From CAXMST01 sp963712765 (lineage in GTDB: Bacteria; Actinomycetota; Thermoleophilia; Solirubrobacterales; 70-9), in assembly GCA_963712765.1 (NCBI GenBank), contig CAVQIX010000005.1:62001-126000 (forward strand): 64,000 nucleotides of DNA. The letters run 5' to 3'. Shown piece by piece: positions 59,374-64,000 of the stretch. The position numbers and the translations under genes are program-made. The notes under the pieces are model-generated. The model saw nothing but the letters and a program-made list of their open reading frames with translations, was not told the origin of the DNA and ran no database searches. Position 1 is the stretch's first letter. Each line of letters starts with the position of its first letter.

Positions 59374-61605
59374 TCAGCCGGTGAGCACCTCGACCCGTGC
59401 GTTGTAGTCGGGTATCCCAGACTCGGCACTGCGTCGTGGGCCGATCAGGACATTGCCCTCGGGCCAGTGGACCTGGAGGTTTCCAGGGGCGATCGGAGCC
59501 GCGACCGCGATCGCCGCCATCTCGCCATGCTCGCTCCGTAATCGGACCGGATCGCCAGCCCTGAGCTCGAGCCGATCGAGGTCGGATGGCGCGATCAGGA
59601 CCGCGTCGCGACCGACCCCGTTGATCCCGTCGATCTGCTCCTGGACCATCGAGTTGAACTGCTTGCCGCGGCGGGTCGAGAGCCGGAATCGCCCGTCCTC
59701 GGGCGCCGGCTCCGGCGGCTCGACCAGGGCGAACCGGGCATGGCCGTCAGGAGTCTCGAATCGCTCGCCCTCCCCGAGCCGGGCGCCCCCGTACTGGAAG
59801 GAGTCCCCTCCCTCCCTCAGGTCGGAGATGGGCTCGTAGCCGGGGACCACGGTCGCGATCTCGGCGCGGATCGCCGCAGGACCGGAGAAACCGACCCGAT
59901 CGGCCAGATCCGGTCGGACCCTGGCCGCGAGATCGCCGAACACCTCCCACTCGGGGCGCGCCTCCCCGATCCGCGGGCCGGGAATCTCGGGACTGAGGAT
60001 CACCCTGCGCTCGGTGGAGGTTTCGGTCAGGCCCTCGGGAACCTCGTAGCGCGTCGTAGCCGGAAGCAGAAGCACGGTGGAGCCGGCCTCGGGGTCGACC
60101 AGCATCTGCGACGACAGGGTGATGTCCATGTGCACCCGCAACGGGATCGCCGCCAGCGTCCGGCGGATCGACTCGGGATCGGGCAGCACGTCGACGAAGT
60201 TGCCGCCGGCGGCGAAGAGGAGATCGAGATCTCCGCGCGCCGCGGCGTCGAACATCTCCGGCGCCGTCAGACCCGCCTCGGCGGGCGGCTCGAACCCCCA
60301 GACCTCGGCGAGCGCGCCGGCCGAGGCCGCGGTAATCGGGATCCCGCCGGGGAACGCGGTCGAGTAGCAACCCATCTCGGCGCCGCCCTGGACGCCGGAG
60401 TGCCCGCGGATAGGCATCAGCCCACAACCCTCGCGACCGATCCAGCCGCGGGCGAGGCCGAGGTTGACGATCGCCCTCACCCCGTCCTCTCCGCCGGCGT
60501 GCTGGGTCACGCCCATGCTCCAAACAAGGACGCCGCGATCGGCATCGGCCAGCATCCGGGCCAGGTCGAGCATCTCCCCTCGCGAGGCCCCGGCCAGCCG
60601 CTCCAGCTCCCCCCAGCTCGCACGGGCGGTGATCTCGGCGAGCTGCTCGAATCCGGCGGTCCGCGATGCGATGAACTCCTCGGCGGTCCAGCCGCGCTCG
60701 ATCAGGTGCTTGAGCACCCCGGTCAGAAAGCCGACGTCGCCCCCGGTCGAGATCTGGAAGAAGCGGTCCGAGATCTTCGTCCCGAACAGCGCGCTCTCAG
60801 CCTTGGAGGGAACCCAATAGCGCTCCATGCCGGGCTCCCGGTAGGGACCGACGGTGGCAACGCGGGTTCCGGCCTTCTTGGCGACGTGCAGGTACTTGGT
60901 CGATACCGGCTGGTTGTTGGCCACGTTCGAGCCGATGAAGACGACCAGGTCGGTCCCGATCCAGTCGCTGTAGGAGCAGGTCGTGGCTCCGACCCCGAGC
61001 GCCTCCCTGAGTGCGTAGGTGCTCGGCGAATGGCAGACGCGGGCGGCGTTGTCGATCGAGTTGGTGCCGATTGCCCGGACCGCCTTCTGCGCCGCGTAGT
61101 AGTTCTCGTTGGCCATCCCGCGACTGGTCAGGTAGAAGCCCGCCCGCTTTGGCCCCGAGGCGCGGATCCGATCCGCGACCAGGTCCAGCGCCCGCTCCCA
61201 GCCGATCCGCCTGAAGCCGGCCTCGCCCGCCTCGCGCACCATCGGGTGCGGCAGCCGGCCGAGACGTCGGAGCTGCTCCCCACGCAGGCCCCGGAGCGCC
61301 GCCGGATCGGCGAGCACGGCCCCCTCGAGCGCCCCCATCGTGTTCAGTCGAAGCAGGCGCAACCGGACATTGCAGAGGTGGATGCCCTCGATCGTCCAGT
61401 CGTGGAGGCCCTTGGTTCCCAGCGCGCAGCCATCGCAGACGCCGTCGCGGAGGATCCGCCAGGCGTAGCCGGCGTTGTCGACGTTCTCCCGCACCGCCCG
61501 GAGGACCTCCGCGTAGTTGTTCGGACGCTGCTCGCCGATCCCGAACGGCTTCAGGCTCGCCCAGTTCGAGGGAGTCGGGAGCTTCGTCGGCTTGCGGAGG
61601 GACAT
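59374..61605 (-). CDS. FdhF/YdeP-family molybdopterin oxidoreductase
   Basis: 743 residues. N-terminal Cys pattern Cys57-x2-Cys60, Cys78 (GVCDGCALG, GIHLCNV). ARVCHSPSTYALREALG places Cys191 at the position of the Sec/Cys Mo ligand of formate dehydrogenase H. IGSNVANNQPVSTKYLHVAKKAGTRV and RGHSGVQGGAEMGCY are typical of the FdhF/YdeP group. C-terminal bis-MGD-binding domain (FRLSTRRGKQFNSMVQEQID, DAVLIAPSDLDRLELRAGDPV). Many members act in acid or oxidative stress and their substrate is unknown; formate dehydrogenase activity is not certain. No twin-arginine signal. Confidence 0.9.
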   Translation of the reverse strand: MSLRKPTKLPTPSNWASLKPFGIGEQRPNNYAEVLRAVRENVDNAGYAWRILRDGVCDGCALGTKGLHDWTIEGIHLCNVRLRLLRLNTMGALEGAVLADPAALRGLRGEQLRRLGRLPHPMVREAGEAGFRRIGWERALDLVADRIRASGPKRAGFYLTSRGMANENYYAAQKAVRAIGTNSIDNAARVCHSPSTYALREALGVGATTCSYSDWIGTDLVVFIGSNVANNQPVSTKYLHVAKKAGTRVATVGPYREPGMERYWVPSKAESALFGTKISDRFFQISTGGDVGFLTGVLKHLIERGWTAEEFIASRTAGFEQLAEITARASWGELERLAGASRGEMLDLARMLADADRGVLVWSMGVTQHAGGEDGVRAIVNLGLARGWIGREGCGLMPIRGHSGVQGGAEMGCYSTAFPGGIPITAASAGALAEVWGFEPPAEAGLTAPEMFDAAARGDLDLLFAAGGNFVDVLPDPESIRRTLAAIPLRVHMDITLSSQMLVDPEAGSTVLLLPATTRYEVPEGLTETSTERRVILSPEIPGPRIGEARPEWEVFGDLAARVRPDLADRVGFSGPAAIRAEIATVVPGYEPISDLREGGDSFQYGGARLGEGERFETPDGHARFALVEPPEPAPEDGRFRLSTRRGKQFNSMVQEQIDGINGVGRDAVLIAPSDLDRLELRAGDPVRLRSEHGEMAAIAVAAPIAPGNLQVHWPEGNVLIGPRRSAESGIPDYNARVEVLTG

Positions 61606-61614
61606 CGCCCGATC

Positions 61615-63438
61615 CTATGACCTGACCCTCAGTCGCCGGCCTTCCCTGCTCACCACGATCGACCGATCGCCGAGACGAAGCGACCAACGATCCGGGGCCA
61701 CCTCGGCCACATCCAACCGCCGAGCGGGGCCGTCGAGCGAGAAGACCGCGGTCAGGTCCGCATCGGTGGCGAGCGCCGAATATGACGCCTCGACCCGCGG
61801 CAGCCAGCGGCGGAACTCCGGCGAGAGAAACCCCGCCCGCGGATCGCTCGCGCCGAACCTGGTCCTGGCGGGGATCGGCCTGCCATCGGGCCCGCTCGCG
61901 ACCAGCTCGCCCTCGAGGCCGGGGGCGGCCAGCGTGAGGCTGGCGCCGGTGCGCTCGGCCCCGACCTCCTCACCGAGCTGGAAGCGGCGGGTGTAGGTGT
62001 GCGGTTGCCCCGAACGCAGGGAGTCGATCACGAGGAGTGACTCCGACGGCCGGTACAGGAGCAACCGGCGGTGCCGCACTCCCAGTTCCTCGGTCAGCGG
62101 GTTGCGGGCGAGGATCGCCGACCAACCGGACCCCTCCCCAGAGGCCAGCAGGCCGCTGCCGTAGGCGCTCCCCTCATCGCGCGGAGGTTCGACCTCGTCG
62201 ATCACGAGACTGCTGTGCGCCGCGGCGGAGGCGGCGAACTCGTAGTTGTCGTCGAGATCCTTGTGGTAGAGGCCGGTGTCGGCCACGATCCGGGTGCCTC
62301 GGTCGTAGAGGTCGAAGCTGAGCTCGTCCGAGTGCTTGTGGGTCGAGTTATGGAAGCTCGCGATCAGCGCCAGGTAGTGATCCTCACCTCGCACGACCGC
62401 GAGGCCCGCGCGGTAGAGGGCGAGCATCCCGTCGGCGCCGTCGAGCAGCGGCTCGGCGAACGCCGGAGCGGAGTCACGATCGGAGTCGCCGAACTGCACC
62501 AGCCGCCCGTCGGGCATCGTCAGCCATGCGGTCACCTCCTCCATCCGCTCGGCGATCCGCTCCAGGCCCGGGGCATCGATTCCCTGGACTGCGACGAACC
62601 GACGGACGAGCTTGGCGACGAGCACCTGGTAGCTGCTGGAGTGCTCGAGCCAGAAGCCCTCAAGGCGATCGAGGCGGCGGAGCAGCGTCCGCTCGAATCG
62701 CCGGATCGCCAGCCCTCGCCACCGCTCGGCCCCGGGATCGAACGAGAGCTGATTCGCAAGTAGCGCCAGACCGAGGTCCTGGAAGAGCCCGTGGTTGGTG
62801 GGCTTGTACTTGCCGGGATCGATCAGCTCGGCGACGTGGACGCGGAGGGAGCGGATTAGATCGCGCTGCAGGGGTCGATCGATGATTCCCTCACAGGTTC
62901 CCGCGAGCAGCAGGTAGGCCATGTACGGGGCGCGATCGCCGGTCCGCTTGTCGGCCCAGGCGGCCGCCGGCGTCCCCGGGCGGCGGATCGGGTTCGCCTC
63001 GATCCAATCGGCGAACAGGTCCCGCGCCTGCCGCAACGCGGCGCGATCGCCGTCGGCCGCATGGGCGCCCAGCAGCACGTCGGACCACTTCATCTTGTGC
63101 AGCTGGTGCCTGAACGACCGCGACCTCCCGGTGTTCAGGCCCCAATCGACCGGGGCCCGGAGGCGGGTGCGCGCGCCGTCGACCTCGAAGATGCCATCGC
63201 GGGCGGCGCGCAGCTCGGCTCGTGAGTGAGAGCGATCCTTGGCAACCTCGTAGCGGGCCGGGCACTGGATCCCGCCAAGCAGCGGGATCGTCCCCGCGGC
63301 CGGCGGTGCCGACCCTGATCGCGGGGCCTCCACCGGCCCACCGCGACCCGTGTCGGCCCGCCCGAGGACGAGCACGCCGGCGAGCACGAGGAGCGCCACG
63401 GCGGTGACCGCTGCGATCGGCTTACGGGCGCTGCTCAC
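61615..63438 (-). CDS. Heparinase II/III-like secreted polysaccharide lyase
   Basis: 607 residues, GTG start. Signal peptide or anchor (about 8-27). Alpha/alpha-barrel part (about 90-340: WGLNTGRSRSFRHQLHKMKWSDVLLGAHA, KPTNHGLFQDLGLALLANQ) followed by the beta-sandwich Hepar_II_III domain with HKHSDELSFDLYDRGTRIVADTGLYH. Conserved His residues (NHG, HKHSDELS) suit a lyase of uronic-acid polysaccharides. Substrate unknown. Its place between the FdhF gene and fdhD is unexpected. Confidence 0.85.
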   Translation of the reverse strand: MSSARKPIAAVTAVALLVLAGVLVLGRADTGRGGPVEAPRSGSAPPAAGTIPLLGGIQCPARYEVAKDRSHSRAELRAARDGIFEVDGARTRLRAPVDWGLNTGRSRSFRHQLHKMKWSDVLLGAHAADGDRAALRQARDLFADWIEANPIRRPGTPAAAWADKRTGDRAPYMAYLLLAGTCEGIIDRPLQRDLIRSLRVHVAELIDPGKYKPTNHGLFQDLGLALLANQLSFDPGAERWRGLAIRRFERTLLRRLDRLEGFWLEHSSSYQVLVAKLVRRFVAVQGIDAPGLERIAERMEEVTAWLTMPDGRLVQFGDSDRDSAPAFAEPLLDGADGMLALYRAGLAVVRGEDHYLALIASFHNSTHKHSDELSFDLYDRGTRIVADTGLYHKDLDDNYEFAASAAAHSSLVIDEVEPPRDEGSAYGSGLLASGEGSGWSAILARNPLTEELGVRHRRLLLYRPSESLLVIDSLRSGQPHTYTRRFQLGEEVGAERTGASLTLAAPGLEGELVASGPDGRPIPARTRFGASDPRAGFLSPEFRRWLPRVEASYSALATDADLTAVFSLDGPARRLDVAEVAPDRWSLRLGDRSIVVSREGRRLRVRS

Positions 63439-63482
63439 GGGTGCAGTATCGCCGCAGGCGCGGCGATGGGACGATGTCAGGC

Positions 63483-64000
63483 ATGAGCGACCCGCGCCTA
63501 CACAAACGCGTCACCCATGACTCCGGCGCCGACGAGGTCGCCGTCGAGGAGCCGATGGAGATCCGGGTTGATGGAATGGCGTTGGCGGTGACCATGCGCA
63601 CCCCTGGTCACGACGACGAGCTCGCCCTCGGTTTCCTGCACGGTGAGGGCCTGATCGACCGGGCGCACTCGGTGACGCTGGGCGCCGATCTCGAGGCCAA
63701 TGTGGTCGACGTGACCGGCCCGCTGCTCCGCGATCCGGGCGATCGCAGCTTCTACGCGACCTCCTCCTGCGGGGTCTGCGGCAAGGGGGCGATCGAGCAG
63801 GTGGCCGTGGACTCGGCTTCGCTGGCGGCCGGACCCGAGGTGGAGCGCTCAATGCTCGCCTCGCTTCCGGAGCGACTCGCTCAGCCCGCCTTCGAGCTGA
63901 CCGGCGGACTGCACGCCACGGGCCTGTTCGACTCCTCCGGAGAGAGATTGATCGAGCGTGAGGACGTCGGCCGCCACAACGCGATGGACAAGGTCGTCGG
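63483..64000 (+). CDS. fdhD: Formate dehydrogenase sulfurtransferase FdhD (3' end outside window)
   Basis: At least 172 residues from the ATG at 63483; the gene runs off the right edge. ADEVAVEEPMEIRVDGMALAVTMRTPGHDDELALGFLHGEGLI is the FdhD N-terminus; SSCGVCGKG carries the two Cys of the sulfur-transfer loop; GLHATGLFDSSGERLIEREDVGRHNAMDKVVG is the cofactor-binding part. Transfers sulfur to the molybdenum cofactor of FdhF-type enzymes. Faces away from fdhF. Confidence 0.95.
   Translation, partial: MSDPRLHKRVTHDSGADEVAVEEPMEIRVDGMALAVTMRTPGHDDELALGFLHGEGLIDRAHSVTLGADLEANVVDVTGPLLRDPGDRSFYATSSCGVCGKGAIEQVAVDSASLAAGPEVERSMLASLPERLAQPAFELTGGLHATGLFDSSGERLIEREDVGRHNAMDKVV

Overview
The window is high-G+C bacterial DNA. 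Dense operons, frequent GTG and TTG starts, a meso-diaminopimelate-type MurE, a DUF2510 protein, a two-CTD hibernation factor and a Tad platform all suggest an actinobacterium. The overall gene mix looks most like the Thermoleophilia/Solirubrobacterales, but that placement is inference from memory of related genomes. No phage, insertion sequence or CRISPR array was seen, and most genes look like resident chromosomal genes.

Layout. 1-8.6 kb (minus): the division and cell-wall cluster mraZ-rsmH-ftsL-ftsI-murE-murF-mraY-DUF2510-murD (murD runs off the left edge), led by a four-repeat MraZ box. 9.8-15.0 kb (minus): a Tad/Flp pilus assembly set (DUF192, response regulator, histidine kinase, CpaB, TadA, TadB, TadC) with no pilin gene. 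15.7-19.7 kb (minus): NfeD-like protein, a strongly diverged Rho-like protein, glpD and a nitroreductase. 19.8-26.5 kb (minus): a cobalamin-riboswitch-controlled operon of two secreted DUF4430 (transcobalamin C-terminal-like) proteins, EcfT, a fused EcfA1-A2 ATPase and an ECF S-component fused to a six-repeat alpha/alpha-toroid domain. This is the most striking locus: its parts recall the two domains of animal intrinsic factor/transcobalamin, joined to a bacterial vitamin importer. 26.5-41 kb: cNMP-binding protein, SDR, BKACE, a 2-oxoacid:ferredoxin oxidoreductase operon ending in an NAD(P)H-oxidoreductase/ferredoxin fusion, a long HPF, a fused phosphotransferase/P-loop kinase, acetoacetyl-CoA synthetase, a TetR regulator with its operator, and a small catalase. 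41-50 kb: LemA/DUF2207 pair, IMPase, PfkB kinase, PD40 propeller protein, a probably frameshifted gene, tRNA-Glu(CTC) and tRNA-Leu(CAG), a GroES-like protein with a zinc ribbon, an epimerase and an MMPL remnant. 50-55.9 kb: a fused aldehyde dehydrogenase/GMC alcohol oxidase, a metallophosphoesterase and a CFA-like methyltransferase. 55.9-64 kb: molybdenum cofactor genes (moeA, fused moaD-moaE, moaC, moaB, mobA) with a FdhF/YdeP-family molybdoenzyme and fdhD (cut by the right edge), interrupted by a heparinase II/III-like gene.

How it fits together. The B12 locus reads as capture outside the cell (lipoprotein plus membrane-anchored toroid) followed by ECF import, switched off by B12 through the riboswitch. 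The Mo-cofactor genes supply the adjacent FdhF-like enzyme, and FdhD would sulfurate its cofactor. BKACE releases acetoacetate, which the acetoacetyl-CoA synthetase 9 kb away could activate; this link is inference. Gene starts were chosen from ribosome-binding sites and start-stop overlaps. All function calls rest on motif recognition by eye; no database search was run.
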